A stretch of 60,741 nucleotides of DNA from an uncultured Eubacterium sp. (lineage in GTDB: Bacteria; Bacillota; Clostridia; Oscillospirales; Acutalibacteraceae), in assembly GCF_934561735.1 (NCBI RefSeq), contig NZ_CAKTGT010000010.1:1-60741 (forward strand). The letters are read 5' to 3'. A model generated the notes under the pieces. It did no database searches. It saw only the letters and a program-made list of their open reading frames with translations, and was not told where the DNA came from. Shown here in pieces: positions 49,032-57,050 of the stretch. Made by a program: the position numbers and the translations under genes. How positions within the stretch are numbered: the stretch's first letter is position 1; each line of letters begins with the position of its first letter.

Positions 49032-50522
49032 ATGAAAGCAAAAATGACTATCGCCAAGGAGTTTAAGGTTGGCAAAATCGACAACAGAATTTACGGTTCG
49101 TTTATTGAGCATCTCGGCAGAGCCGTTTACGGCGGTATATATGACCCAACACATCCGCTTGCCGATGAACAGGGTTTCAGAACGGATGTAATTGATTTGG
49201 TTAAGGAGTTAAATGTTCCTATAGTTCGTTATCCGGGCGGTAATTTTGTTTCCGGCTATAATTGGGAGGACGGTATCGGACCTGTTCAAAATCGTCCTAA
49301 GCGTCTTGACCTTGCGTGGGGAACTACCGAGCCTAATTATGTGGGACTTAACGAATTTATGTCTTGGTGCAAAAAGGCAAATTCCGATTGTATGATGGCT
49401 GTCAATCTCGGTACAAGGGGTGCCGAGGAAGCACGCAATATAGTTGAATATACCAATCATAAGGGCGGTACATATTGGTCTGATTTGCGTAAATCTCACG
49501 GCGTTGCCGAGCCTTGGAATGTCAAACTTTGGTGCCTCGGCAATGAGATGGACGGCAGATGGCAGATGGGTGCCAAAACCGCTTCCGATTACGGCAAACT
49601 TGCCAATGAAGCGTCAAAAATGATGAAATGGACTGATGATACTATCGAAACCGTGCTTTGCGGCTCGTCCTCCCGTCAGTCGCCGACCTTCGGCCAATGG
49701 GAGGAAACTGCACTTGATATTGCTTATGACAGCATTGATTATGTGTCACTTCATCAGTATTACGGCAATCAGGCAAATGACACTCCGTCATTCCTTGCAA
49801 AAACTCTCGAACTTGAAGAATTCATTTATTCCGTTATTTGCGTTTGTGATTATGTAAAAGCAAAAAAACGCACTAAAAAAACCGTTAATCTTTCGTTTGA
49901 TGAGTGGAATGTTTGGTATCACAGCAACGATGTGCCTTATGAGCGTTGGAGCTACGCTCCGCCTCGCCTTGAGGATATTTATAATTTTGAGGATGCACTT
50001 CTTGTCGGCTCAATGATGATTACGCTTCTCCGTCATTGTGACAGAATAAAAATTGCCTGCCTTGCTCAACTTGTAAATGTTATTGCTCCGATTTTTACCG
50101 AGGACGGCGGCAGAGTGTTTAAGCAAACAATTTTTTATCCGTTTGAGCATATGTCAAATTTCGGCAGGGGATATTCACTTAATCCTATCATCGATTGCCC
50201 AAAATACGATTGCAGGGAATTCACCGATGTGCCGTATCTTGAAGCAATTGCCACTATGAGCGAGGACGAACAAAGCATTACGATTTTCTGCGTTAATAAA
50301 TCGCAGGACGAAAGTGCTGTTCTTGATGTAAATCTTATGGATTTTGACGGCTTTAAGCCGATTGAATTTATATCTATGGACGGTTATTCAAAAGATGATG
50401 TCAACGGATTTGACGGCGAGGTTGTTTGCCCTCATACCAATCCTCTTCCGACGGTTGACGGTTCAACTCTCACCGCCGAACTCAAACCGTTCTCGTGGAA
50501 TGTAATTCGCTTATCAAAATAA
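49032..50522 (+). CDS. GH51 alpha-L-arabinofuranosidase
   Basis: Retaining exo-enzyme removing arabinofuranose from arabinan, arabinoxylan or their oligosaccharides; cytoplasmic. 496 residues, normal for the family. Marks are 'IYGSFIEHLGRAVYGGIYDP', 'VPIVRYPGGNFVSGYNWEDG', the acid/base Glu in 'WCLGNEMDG' and the nucleophile Glu in 'LSFDEWNVWYH', then the C-terminal beta domain. RBS TTAGGAG. Operon with the GH43 gene. MITE copy B lies between its stop and a terminator hairpin. Confidence 0.95.
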   Translation: MKAKMTIAKEFKVGKIDNRIYGSFIEHLGRAVYGGIYDPTHPLADEQGFRTDVIDLVKELNVPIVRYPGGNFVSGYNWEDGIGPVQNRPKRLDLAWGTTEPNYVGLNEFMSWCKKANSDCMMAVNLGTRGAEEARNIVEYTNHKGGTYWSDLRKSHGVAEPWNVKLWCLGNEMDGRWQMGAKTASDYGKLANEASKMMKWTDDTIETVLCGSSSRQSPTFGQWEETALDIAYDSIDYVSLHQYYGNQANDTPSFLAKTLELEEFIYSVICVCDYVKAKKRTKKTVNLSFDEWNVWYHSNDVPYERWSYAPPRLEDIYNFEDALLVGSMMITLLRHCDRIKIACLAQLVNVIAPIFTEDGGRVFKQTIFYPFEHMSNFGRGYSLNPIIDCPKYDCREFTDVPYLEAIATMSEDEQSITIFCVNKSQDESAVLDVNLMDFDGFKPIEFISMDGYSKDDVNGFDGEVVCPHTNPLPTVDGSTLTAELKPFSWNVIRLSK

Positions 50523-50530
50523 TAAAACGA

Positions 50531-50770
50531 CACACTGTAGGCTGTTGAGAAAGATTCTGAATTTCGTTTTCTTGCGAACTTTGCTGTACGATGGTACCGC
50601 TTGTGAGCAAAAAACGAAAAACGCCAAAAGTACCGCAAATTTGATGTTTGCGGTACTTTTCTTTAAATAGTATTATTAAATTAGTAGTATTCCGGGATAG
50701 GCAAGCCTATCCCCTACAAAGTTTCGCTGAAACAATTTTGGCGTGGTTCAGGGGCTTTATCGACAGTCTG
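50531..50770. mobile_element. MITE-like element, copy B (240 bp, inverted relative to copy A)
   Basis: Reverse complement of the 1527-1766 element with about 208 of 240 positions identical. The terminal inverted repeats are at 50542-50561 and 50747-50766. The inner hairpin is perfect here: AAAAGTACCGCAAA and its complement (50627-50661 region), as is the GGATAGGC/GCCTATCC palindrome (about 50695-50712). It starts eight bases after the GH51 stop and appears to separate that gene from its terminator. Confidence 0.75.
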
Positions 50771-50800
50771 ACAGGTATCCGCATGGATACCTGTCTTTTA
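50771..50800 (+). terminator. Terminator, probably of the GH43/GH51 operon
   Basis: ACAGGTATCC-GCAT-GGATACCTGT, then CTTTTATTATT. The polarity suits plus-strand transcription. It abuts MITE copy B. Confidence 0.75.
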
Positions 50801-50803
50801 TTA

Positions 50804-51145
50804 TTATAATCCCATTGATATTGTTATTGCATTGTTTATTTTGGTCATATCGCTTGTAGGCAATGTGCCCATCTTTTCTTTCAGTCGCCTTTTGTCTATG
50901 GTGCGTACCTGCTCCAGCAGTACAACGCTGTCTTTTGCAAGTCCGCAATCGTGGGCGTTTACTTCAATGTGTGTCGGCAGGCTTGTTTTGCCTTGTTGGC
51001 TTGTTATAGCAGCCGCTATTACCGTGGGCGAAAATTTGTTGCCCACATCGTTTTGAACAATTAATACAGGTCTTACTCCGCCCTGCTCACTTCCTACAAC
51101 GGGACTTAAATCGGCATAATATATGTCGCCTCGTTTGATGTTCAT
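50804..51145 (-). CDS. mazF: MazF/NdoA-type endoribonuclease toxin, no antitoxin visible
   Basis: Sequence-specific mRNA interferase of the PemK/MazF fold, 113 residues. 'IKRGDIYYADLSPVVGSEQGGVRPVLIVQND' carries the catalytic Arg and the conserved G-x-R-P-V-L motif; 'THIEVNAHDCGLAKDSVVLLEQVRTIDKRRL' carries the conserved Ser/Thr and Q-x-R-T-I-D-K. Close to the Bacillus NdoA type. In related bacteria a small MazE-like antitoxin precedes it; here only about 87 non-coding bases lie between its ATG and the divergent gene, so no antitoxin is adjacent. RBS AAAGGGTGA. Confidence 0.93.
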   Translation of the reverse strand: MNIKRGDIYYADLSPVVGSEQGGVRPVLIVQNDVGNKFSPTVIAAAITSQQGKTSLPTHIEVNAHDCGLAKDSVVLLEQVRTIDKRRLKEKMGTLPTSDMTKINNAITISMGL

Positions 51146-51232
51146 TTTTGTTCACCCTTTTAAAATTTCTTTATATCATTATGATTAACAGTTATCTTTG
51201 TTTTTAAACATCTGTTACATAATATTCAAAAA

Positions 51233-52480
51233 GTGAATAAAAGTTTTTTGCCGGGGCATATTCTTAATATGAATATTTTTACATCTAAAGAAAGATTGAT
51301 TACACGCCTTAAATATCCTGTTGCCGTGCTTTCGGTTTATATGACAGCCGTGCATATTTTTGCACTTGTTTTGCCGAAGATAAATTTTGATACCGAAGTT
51401 TTTGCTTCGCTGTTGTGGTCAGCCGCTTGCGGTGCTTTTGTTGCATTTTACGAATATAAGGAGTCTGCAAAAAGCTTTGCCGTTTCGCTTTCGATACTGA
51501 GCGTTAACGCCGTATTTTATTTGGTGACGGCTCACCCGTTGGGCCTTGTTATGAGCACGGTTTTGACTGTGCTTTTAGTTATGCTCGGCAAAAATCTCGA
51601 TTTTGAATATTTGGTCATCACCTCGGCACTTTCGGGCGTTGTTGTCGGTCTTGTATTTGGCTTGCTTGATGAGCCGCTTCAAATGTATGTTAAAAGTTTT
51701 GCTTATCTAATTAAGGGCAGGGCAGTCCTTTTCGGAATATTAAACGAGGTTTATACTCCGCTTTTCGGCAATCACTTTTCGGATTTGGTTTATAGCACCG
51801 ATTGCAGTGCGGCAACTCTTGTCGGCGGCAAAATCGTATCGGGAGTGCAAAAGATTTTCCTTGCCGATATTAAAAATCCGTTGTCATCGGTCTCCGATTA
51901 CCTTACGGGTAAGTATTTTGTAAATATCTTTCTTGTGCTCGGTACGGCTGTTGCGTTGTTCAAAAAAACAAGCAAGCGTTATTTCTTTTCATTTTTGCTT
52001 CCGTGTGTTTTGTCTGTGATTTTCGGAGATAATACCTTGCTCCTTGTTTTTCTGCTTTTCTATAATCCGCTGATTTTTGCCGGCTTTGTCTTTGTCGGCG
52101 GTGTGGGGTACTTTGTTGCTTCTCTTGTGGATATTCGTATAGGATTCAGCTCCTTTGCTTCTGTTTTCAATCTTTTTAGGTACGGCAGAAGTATCGGATA
52201 TTTTCTTCTTGTCGGCTTTGTCCTTGCCGTGCTTATGTATTTTGTTGTTCAAATTGTTGTTACCAAGTTTGATATGGATAATCAAAAATACTATCCCAAA
52301 GAAGTTCGCCGACTTGTAAAATCTCTCGGCGGAGAGCGAAATATAGAAAATCTCGAAAACGGCGTTTTGACCGTTCGTAACCCCAACCTTATCGATATTC
52401 TGAAGGTTGATTGCGAAATTCGCCAAAACACCGTCATTCTCATAGATAATGATTATGATTTATTAAAAGAATATTTTTGA
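51233..52480 (+). CDS. PTS EIICB-like membrane protein lacking the phosphorylation cysteine
   Basis: A 415-residue protein with about nine membrane segments resembling the glucose-family EIIC domain ('LFGILNEVYTPLFGNHF' matches the 'YGFLNRLLIPFGLHH' region; 'GFSSFASVFNLF' matches 'GFTFSAGLIDY'), then a cytosolic EIIB-like tail ('RRLVKSLGGERNIENLENG'). In true EIIB the tail has a phosphorylated Cys in 'DACxTRLRV'; here that stretch reads 'ENGVLTVRN' with no Cys. The EIIC 'ITEP' sugar-binding motif reads 'IFGDN'. So it is unlikely to phosphorylate sugar; a sensor or facilitator role is possible. Start is a GTG with poor ribosome site; an ATG at 51269 is an alternative. Confidence 0.65.
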   Translation: MNKSFLPGHILNMNIFTSKERLITRLKYPVAVLSVYMTAVHIFALVLPKINFDTEVFASLLWSAACGAFVAFYEYKESAKSFAVSLSILSVNAVFYLVTAHPLGLVMSTVLTVLLVMLGKNLDFEYLVITSALSGVVVGLVFGLLDEPLQMYVKSFAYLIKGRAVLFGILNEVYTPLFGNHFSDLVYSTDCSAATLVGGKIVSGVQKIFLADIKNPLSSVSDYLTGKYFVNIFLVLGTAVALFKKTSKRYFFSFLLPCVLSVIFGDNTLLLVFLLFYNPLIFAGFVFVGGVGYFVASLVDIRIGFSSFASVFNLFRYGRSIGYFLLVGFVLAVLMYFVVQIVVTKFDMDNQKYYPKEVRRLVKSLGGERNIENLENGVLTVRNPNLIDILKVDCEIRQNTVILIDNDYDLLKEYF

Positions 52481-52483
52481 TAT

Positions 52484-52524
52484 ACAAAAACCGCCAAAAC
52501 ATAAATTTTGACGGTTTTGTTTTT
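52484..52524. terminator. Bidirectional terminator between the PTS-like gene and GNAT gene
   Basis: ACAAAAACCGCCAAAA pairs, with one mismatch, with TTTTGACGGTTTTGT; T-run follows. Confidence 0.8.
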
Positions 52525-52951
52525 ATAATTCTTTTTTCATTGCAATGTGCGGTATGTCCTCTTCCGGATAAACATCGCCGTATGCCTTGTAACCGAGAGC
52601 CTCATAAAAGCCCTGAGCCTGTGTTTGTGCAGAAATAAAACTTTTCTTTGCACCGAGCTTTTTCATTTCCTTCTCAGCTTTTTCAAGCACCTTTCTGCCA
52701 CAGCCTGTTCCACGGTATTCCTTGATTACCGCAATCCTGCCTGCGTGCCAGGTGTCGCCGTGCTCCTTGTAAAATCTTGATGTTGCAATCGGCTTGCCGT
52801 CATCATACATTACAATGTGCTTTGCTTCTTTGTTTGTGTCAAAATCATCCAACTCGTGATTTTTAATTACGCCCTGTTCATCGCAAAACACAGTGAATCT
52901 GATGAGTTTTGAATCGTCTGTCGCCGTGTCGGTTATCTTAAATTCAAGCAT
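52523..52951 (-). CDS. GNAT family N-acetyltransferase (ElaA-like)
   Basis: A 142-residue acetyl-CoA-dependent transferase. 'RFTVFCDEQGVIKNHELDDFD' at the start is typical of ElaA/YjdJ-type members; 'GRIAVIKEYRGTGCGRKVLE' is the acetyl-CoA P-loop (motif A, Q/R-x-x-G-x-G/A) and 'QGFYEALGY' is motif B. Its ATG overlaps the end of murC by eight bases, so it is the second gene of a murC operon. The acceptor is unknown; association with murC may be only positional. Confidence 0.9.
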   Translation of the reverse strand: MLEFKITDTATDDSKLIRFTVFCDEQGVIKNHELDDFDTNKEAKHIVMYDDGKPIATSRFYKEHGDTWHAGRIAVIKEYRGTGCGRKVLEKAEKEMKKLGAKKSFISAQTQAQGFYEALGYKAYGDVYPEEDIPHIAMKKEL

Positions 52952-54338
52952 TTTGTTCTTCTCTTTCCTTTAGTTTTTTGCACATCATTCGTGCAACCTT
53001 GTACACATCTCCGCAGCCAAGTGTAATTACCAAATCGCCGTCCTCGGCGTGGTCGCATACATAATCGCAAATTTCTTCAAATGTGTCAAGCTGAACCGCC
53101 CCTGGAATTTTGCTTGAAAGGTCTGTTGCCTTTATTCCTATCGTGTTCACTTCACGGCTGCCCATAATCGCACTTATCACGCATCTGTCGGCAATTTGCA
53201 AAACCTCTGCAAAGTCGTCAAGAAGCAGGGAAGTCCTTGTAAAGGTAAACGGCTGGTGCACTGCCCAAACATGCTTGTATCCCATTTTTTTAGCAGCTTC
53301 AAGAGTAACCTTGATTTCGGCAGGGTGGTGTGCGTAGTCGTCTGCAAAGGTCACTCCGCAGTATGTGCCGAGTTTTTCAAATCTTCTTGCCGCACCGCCG
53401 AAGTGTTTAAGTCCTTCAAGGATTTTTTCAACCTCTGCTCCGCTTTCGTATGCTGCCGCAAATGCACAAAGCGAGTTCAAAATGTTGTGCTCACCCGGAA
53501 CGGAAAGTACAACTCTTGCAACAAATTCACCGTTGTGGTATGCGTCGTATTCGCTGTGAAAACCGCCCGGAACATCAACATTCTTTGCCACCCATTCGTT
53601 GCCGTCATTTCTGCCGACAGAAACAAGCTTTTTGTCCTCAATGCCCTTGAGCGTGTCAACCGTGTTCGCATCGTCGCCGTTATAAATGATTGTCTTTGTG
53701 GTGAGTTCGGCAAATTTTCTGAATGACTTTTTGATGTTGTCAAGGTTGCCGAAAAAGTCAAGGTGGTCCTCATCAATGTTGAGTATAACCGCCATGTCGG
53801 GATTCATATGCAAAAATGTATTGTTGAATTCACAGCTTTCGCACACAAAGTTTTGGCTGTGTCCGTATCTGCCGTATGCGTTTATCAATGGTAATTTTCC
53901 ACCGATAACCGCAGATGGGTCAAGTCCCGCTTCCATAAGAATTTGGGTTATCATTGATGTTGTTGTGGTCTTGCCGTGAGTACCGCAAACGCCTATGCAG
54001 TTTGAAAAAATACGGCTTAGTGCACCGAGTGCCTCCGCTCTTTCAAAGCAAGGAAAGTTTGCCTTTGCGTATTCAAGTTCCGCATTGCCGGCAAGGATAG
54101 CGTTTGTGTATATAACAAGTTCCGTGTCGTCGGCAATGTTTTCGGGCTTTTGACCCAAAAATACCTTTGCACCCTCTTTTTCAACTCGTCTGAAAGTTTC
54201 GGTGTCGTTGTTGTCCGAGCCTGTCAATTTGTATCCGAGGGATAACAAAATCTCTGCAATAGGGCACATTCCTGCACCGCCAATGCCGATAAAATGTATC
54301 TTTTTGCTTTCTTTGAGCAATTCATCTATATTTTTCAA
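52944..54338 (-). CDS. murC: UDP-N-acetylmuramate--L-alanine ligase
   Basis: Cytoplasmic peptidoglycan enzyme adding L-Ala to UDP-MurNAc with ATP. 464 residues: the N-terminal Rossmann domain 'HFIGIGGAGMCPIAEIL', the central P-loop 'GVCGTHGKTTTT' (about 117-128), 'CEFNNTFLHMNPD', and the C-terminal domain with 'DDYAHHPAEIKVTLEAAK'. The start is a TTG at 54338, eight bases after GGGAGGA. It complements the FemX and racemase-like genes at 11-13 kb in wall synthesis. Confidence 0.96.
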   Translation of the reverse strand: MKNIDELLKESKKIHFIGIGGAGMCPIAEILLSLGYKLTGSDNNDTETFRRVEKEGAKVFLGQKPENIADDTELVIYTNAILAGNAELEYAKANFPCFERAEALGALSRIFSNCIGVCGTHGKTTTTSMITQILMEAGLDPSAVIGGKLPLINAYGRYGHSQNFVCESCEFNNTFLHMNPDMAVILNIDEDHLDFFGNLDNIKKSFRKFAELTTKTIIYNGDDANTVDTLKGIEDKKLVSVGRNDGNEWVAKNVDVPGGFHSEYDAYHNGEFVARVVLSVPGEHNILNSLCAFAAAYESGAEVEKILEGLKHFGGAARRFEKLGTYCGVTFADDYAHHPAEIKVTLEAAKKMGYKHVWAVHQPFTFTRTSLLLDDFAEVLQIADRCVISAIMGSREVNTIGIKATDLSSKIPGAVQLDTFEEICDYVCDHAEDGDLVITLGCGDVYKVARMMCKKLKEREEQNA

Positions 54339-54369
54339 GGATATTCCTCCCGATTAATCATATTATCTT

Positions 54370-54398
54370 TTTTATTATACTACCTAATTTGTAAAAAA
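54370..54398 (-). promoter_or_regulatory. Weak candidate promoter of murC
   Basis: Minus strand TATAAT lies in the gap, with a poor TTTATT -35 box 17 bases upstream. Confidence 0.35.
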
Positions 54399-54448
54399 TA
54401 AACACCCTTTTTATATTATTTCATAAAATATAAAAGGTGGTAGTAAAT

Positions 54449-55162
54449 ATGACAAATTTTTATATTGCGTCTTTGGATGATAAGAGAGTAGCATATGCGT
54501 GTGATTATTTGCAAAAACACGGATTTAGTGCTGTTGATAATCTTTCAAAAGCCGATTTTGTTTTGGCAGGGGTCAATCCCGAAAACCTCGACGCTTACAA
54601 AGAATTTCCCGTTTTTGCCGGCAATGTGTCCGGTGATAATATATTCGATTATACAAAGGATGAACGCTTCGCCGCCGAAAATGCTTATTATACGGCTGAA
54701 GCGGCTGTGTCAATAGCCACGCAAAACAGTAATATCAGTTTGATAAATTCAAATGTTCTTATTCTCGGCTACGGCAGAATAGCAAAAGTTCTTCATAGAT
54801 TTTTAACTCCGTATACATCGCACATAACCGTGTGTGCCCGAAACAGTGTTCAGCGTTCAACGGCAAAAATGAACGGTGCAAAGGTTATATCTTTTGATGA
54901 ACTTGTCAAGCAAAACACTTATGATTTTGTGTTTAATACAGTGCCTCACCCCGTACTTAACGAAAAAGAACTTCGCTCGTTTAAAAAGGATGTGTTGATG
55001 ATTGATTTGGCATCGTTCCCGGGCGGAATTGATGTGCATTTTGCCGAATCTCTCGGACTTAATTTGATTGTTTCAAGAGGACTTCCCGCAAAGTTTTCGC
55101 CTAAATCGGCAGGTATAACCGTTGCCAAAACGGTTATTGAACATATGGGGGTGAGATTGTGA
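54449..55162 (+). CDS. dpaA: Dipicolinate synthase subunit A
   Basis: Makes dipicolinic acid, the spore-core chelator, with DpaB from dihydroxy-tetrahydrodipicolinate in the mother cell during sporulation. 237 residues from the ATG at 54449, nine bases after AAAGGTGG. A small N-terminal domain is followed by a Rossmann domain with 'VLILGYGRIAKVLHRFL' and 'FNTVPHPVLNEKELRSFKKD', 'LIDLASFPGGID'-like stretch and 'GLPAKFSPKSAGITVAKTV', all typical of SpoVFA. dpaB starts in the stop codon. Its presence is the best evidence in the window that the organism forms spores. Confidence 0.95.
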   Translation: MTNFYIASLDDKRVAYACDYLQKHGFSAVDNLSKADFVLAGVNPENLDAYKEFPVFAGNVSGDNIFDYTKDERFAAENAYYTAEAAVSIATQNSNISLINSNVLILGYGRIAKVLHRFLTPYTSHITVCARNSVQRSTAKMNGAKVISFDELVKQNTYDFVFNTVPHPVLNEKELRSFKKDVLMIDLASFPGGIDVHFAESLGLNLIVSRGLPAKFSPKSAGITVAKTVIEHMGVRL

Positions 55163-55719
55163 ATATAGGTTACTGCTTTACAGGCTCGTTTTGTACATTC
55201 AAAAAAAGTATAGAAGCACTTAAAAGTCTTGTTAAAAACGGTCATAATGTCACTCCGATTATGTCCTTTAATGCTTATAATATTGATACCCGTTTTGCAA
55301 ATGCTAAGGATGTGAGAAACGAGATTGAGGCAATTTGCGGTAAAAAAATCATTGCTTCCATTGAAGAGGCCGAACCGATTGGGCCGAAGCATATGTTTGA
55401 TGTGCTGTGTGTTGTTCCGTGTACTTCCAACACACTTGCCAAACTTGCAAACGGTGTCAATGATACTCCCGTCACAATGGCGGTAAAGTCGCACCTTCGC
55501 AACGACAAGCCGGTTGTTCTCGGTGTTTCAACAAACGATGCTCTCGGCGCTTCGGCAAAAAATATCGGTGTCCTTATGAACAATCGAAACTTCTATTTTG
55601 TTCCTATGGCACTCGATAATCCTTGCGAAAAACCTCGCTCTTTGGTTTGCGATTTCTCAAAAGCAGAGGGCACAATCAAGTGTGCTGTTGACGGCTTGCA
55701 GTTCAATCCAATGCTTTAA
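55159..55719 (+). CDS. dpaB: Dipicolinate synthase subunit B
   Basis: Flavoprotein partner of DpaA, 186 residues. The fold is that of the UbiX/PAD flavoprotein family: 'IGYCFTGSFCTFKKSIEAL' near the N-terminus, 'PCTSNTLAKLANGVNDTPV' and 'VLGVSTNDALGASAKNIG' around the flavin, and 'NFYFVPMALDNP' near the C-terminus. The GTG start overlaps the dpaA stop (GTGA), giving coupled synthesis. A hairpin follows ten bases after the stop. Confidence 0.95.
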   Translation: MNIGYCFTGSFCTFKKSIEALKSLVKNGHNVTPIMSFNAYNIDTRFANAKDVRNEIEAICGKKIIASIEEAEPIGPKHMFDVLCVVPCTSNTLAKLANGVNDTPVTMAVKSHLRNDKPVVLGVSTNDALGASAKNIGVLMNNRNFYFVPMALDNPCEKPRSLVCDFSKAEGTIKCAVDGLQFNPML

Positions 55720-55728
55720 AATTGCTAT

Positions 55729-55762
55729 GGCTCCCTATACTTGTTTACTTGTAAGGGGAGCC
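55729..55762 (+). repeat. Hairpin resembling half of the two-hairpin repeat; likely dpaAB terminator
   Basis: GGCTCCCT ... AGGGGAGCC, then GTCTGCATATTTTTT. The stem matches hairpin 1 of the repeats at 12931 and 48030, but hairpin 2 is missing here. A GAGGGGGTTGG stretch with its own GTTGG/CCAAC hairpin at 55862-55884 may be a displaced remnant. The T-run suggests it now ends dpaAB transcription. Confidence 0.5.
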
Positions 55763-55799
55763 GTCTGCATATTTTTTCGACATTATTTTCAAAAAATTA

Positions 55800-55828
55800 T
55801 TGACATTATAATATAAAAAATATATATT
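55800..55828 (+). promoter_or_regulatory. Promoter of the potABCD operon
   Basis: TTGACA (55800-55805), 17-base spacer, TATATT (55823-55828). The leader of about 75 bases holds a GTTGG/CCAAC hairpin (55865-55883) of unknown role. Confidence 0.7.
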
Positions 55829-55910
55829 TGACTTAATGCAATTTTTAATTGTAAATCGTGAGGGGGTTGGTAAGTCTTTCCAACGCCTGCAATAAAGAGG
55901 AAGTGCATAA

Positions 55911-57050
55911 TTGAAAAAGATTATTGACTTGAAGAATATCACCGTGAGCTATGGTGATAACACAGTTTTGGAAAATCTGAATTTATACATCAACGAAAAA
56001 GAGTTTATAACCCTGTTAGGACCATCAGGATGCGGTAAAACCACAACTCTTCGTGCCATTGCCGGCTTTGTCAAACCGGATAGCGGAGATATTATATTCG
56101 AGGGTAAACGCATCAATGACCTGCCTGCACACAAGCGTAGAGTCAATACTATCTTTCAGCGTTATGCTCTTTTTTCTCATTTAAATGTATATGAAAATAT
56201 AGCATTCGGACCTCAGCTTCAAAAGAAGCCGAAAGAGGAGGTTCGTCAAATCGTTGCAGATATGCTCAAACTTGTTAACCTTAAAGGCTTTGAAAAGCGT
56301 CCTATCAACTCGCTTTCGGGCGGTCAGCAACAGCGTGTTGCCATTGCAAGAGCACTTGCAAACAAACCGCATATTCTTCTTTTGGACGAGCCGCTCGGTG
56401 CACTTGATTTGAAGCTTCGCAAAGATATGCAACGAGAACTTAAAAACATTCAGCAGGAACTTGGCATAACCTTTATTTATGTTACCCACGACCAAGAGGA
56501 AGCACTTTCTATGAGCGACACCGTTGTGGTTATGGATAAGGGTAAAATCCAGCAAATCGGCACTCCGGAGGATATTTACAACGAACCTGTTAACGCTTTT
56601 GTTGCCGACTTTATCGGTGAAAGTAATATCGTTGACGCCATTATGATAGAAGATTATCTTGTTACATTCGGCGGAGTTAAGTTTAAGTGTCTTGATAAAG
56701 GCTTTGATAAAAATGAATTTGTAGAAGCTGTTGTTCGTCCTGAGGATATTCAAATTACCAAACCGGGTGCACAGGCTTCGCTTACAGGTAAAGTAACTTC
56801 CGTAACATTTAAGGGAGTTCATTTTGAAATACTTGTTGATGTCAACGGCTTTATTTGGATGATTCAAACCACAAGGGATGATATTAAGGTTGACGACACT
56901 ATCGGAATGTATATCGAGCCTGACGCTATTCATATTATGAAACGCAGTGAATATTCGGGCGAGTTCGGCGACTATTCTTCGTTCTCGGATGAAATGGACC
57001 ATATTTCCGATGCTTCGTATAATTGGGAGGACGAAAATGAAGAAGAATAG
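55911..57050 (+). CDS. potA: Spermidine/putrescine ABC transporter ATPase PotA
   Basis: Cytoplasmic ATPase of the polyamine importer, 379 residues. Walker A 'LGPSGCGKTTTLRAIAGF', Q-loop 'FQRYALF', signature 'LSGGQQQRVAIARAL', Walker B 'LLLDEPLGALD', switch 'YVTHDQEEALSMSD', then a C-terminal TOBE-type regulatory domain ('VRPEDIQITKPGAQ') and an acidic tail 'WEDENEEE'. The start is a TTG at 55911 behind AGAGGAAG. It overlaps potB by 14 bases. Polyamine import supports growth and, in many anaerobes, sporulation. Confidence 0.95.
   Translation: MKKIIDLKNITVSYGDNTVLENLNLYINEKEFITLLGPSGCGKTTTLRAIAGFVKPDSGDIIFEGKRINDLPAHKRRVNTIFQRYALFSHLNVYENIAFGPQLQKKPKEEVRQIVADMLKLVNLKGFEKRPINSLSGGQQQRVAIARALANKPHILLLDEPLGALDLKLRKDMQRELKNIQQELGITFIYVTHDQEEALSMSDTVVVMDKGKIQQIGTPEDIYNEPVNAFVADFIGESNIVDAIMIEDYLVTFGGVKFKCLDKGFDKNEFVEAVVRPEDIQITKPGAQASLTGKVTSVTFKGVHFEILVDVNGFIWMIQTTRDDIKVDDTIGMYIEPDAIHIMKRSEYSGEFGDYSSFSDEMDHISDASYNWEDENEEE

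Noticed and set aside
54401..54430. Possible mother-cell (sigma-K like) promoter before dpaA: AC-rich box and CATAAAATA
   Set aside because: The predicted start would fall inside the ribosome-binding site, leaving almost no leader, and AT-rich DNA gives such matches easily.
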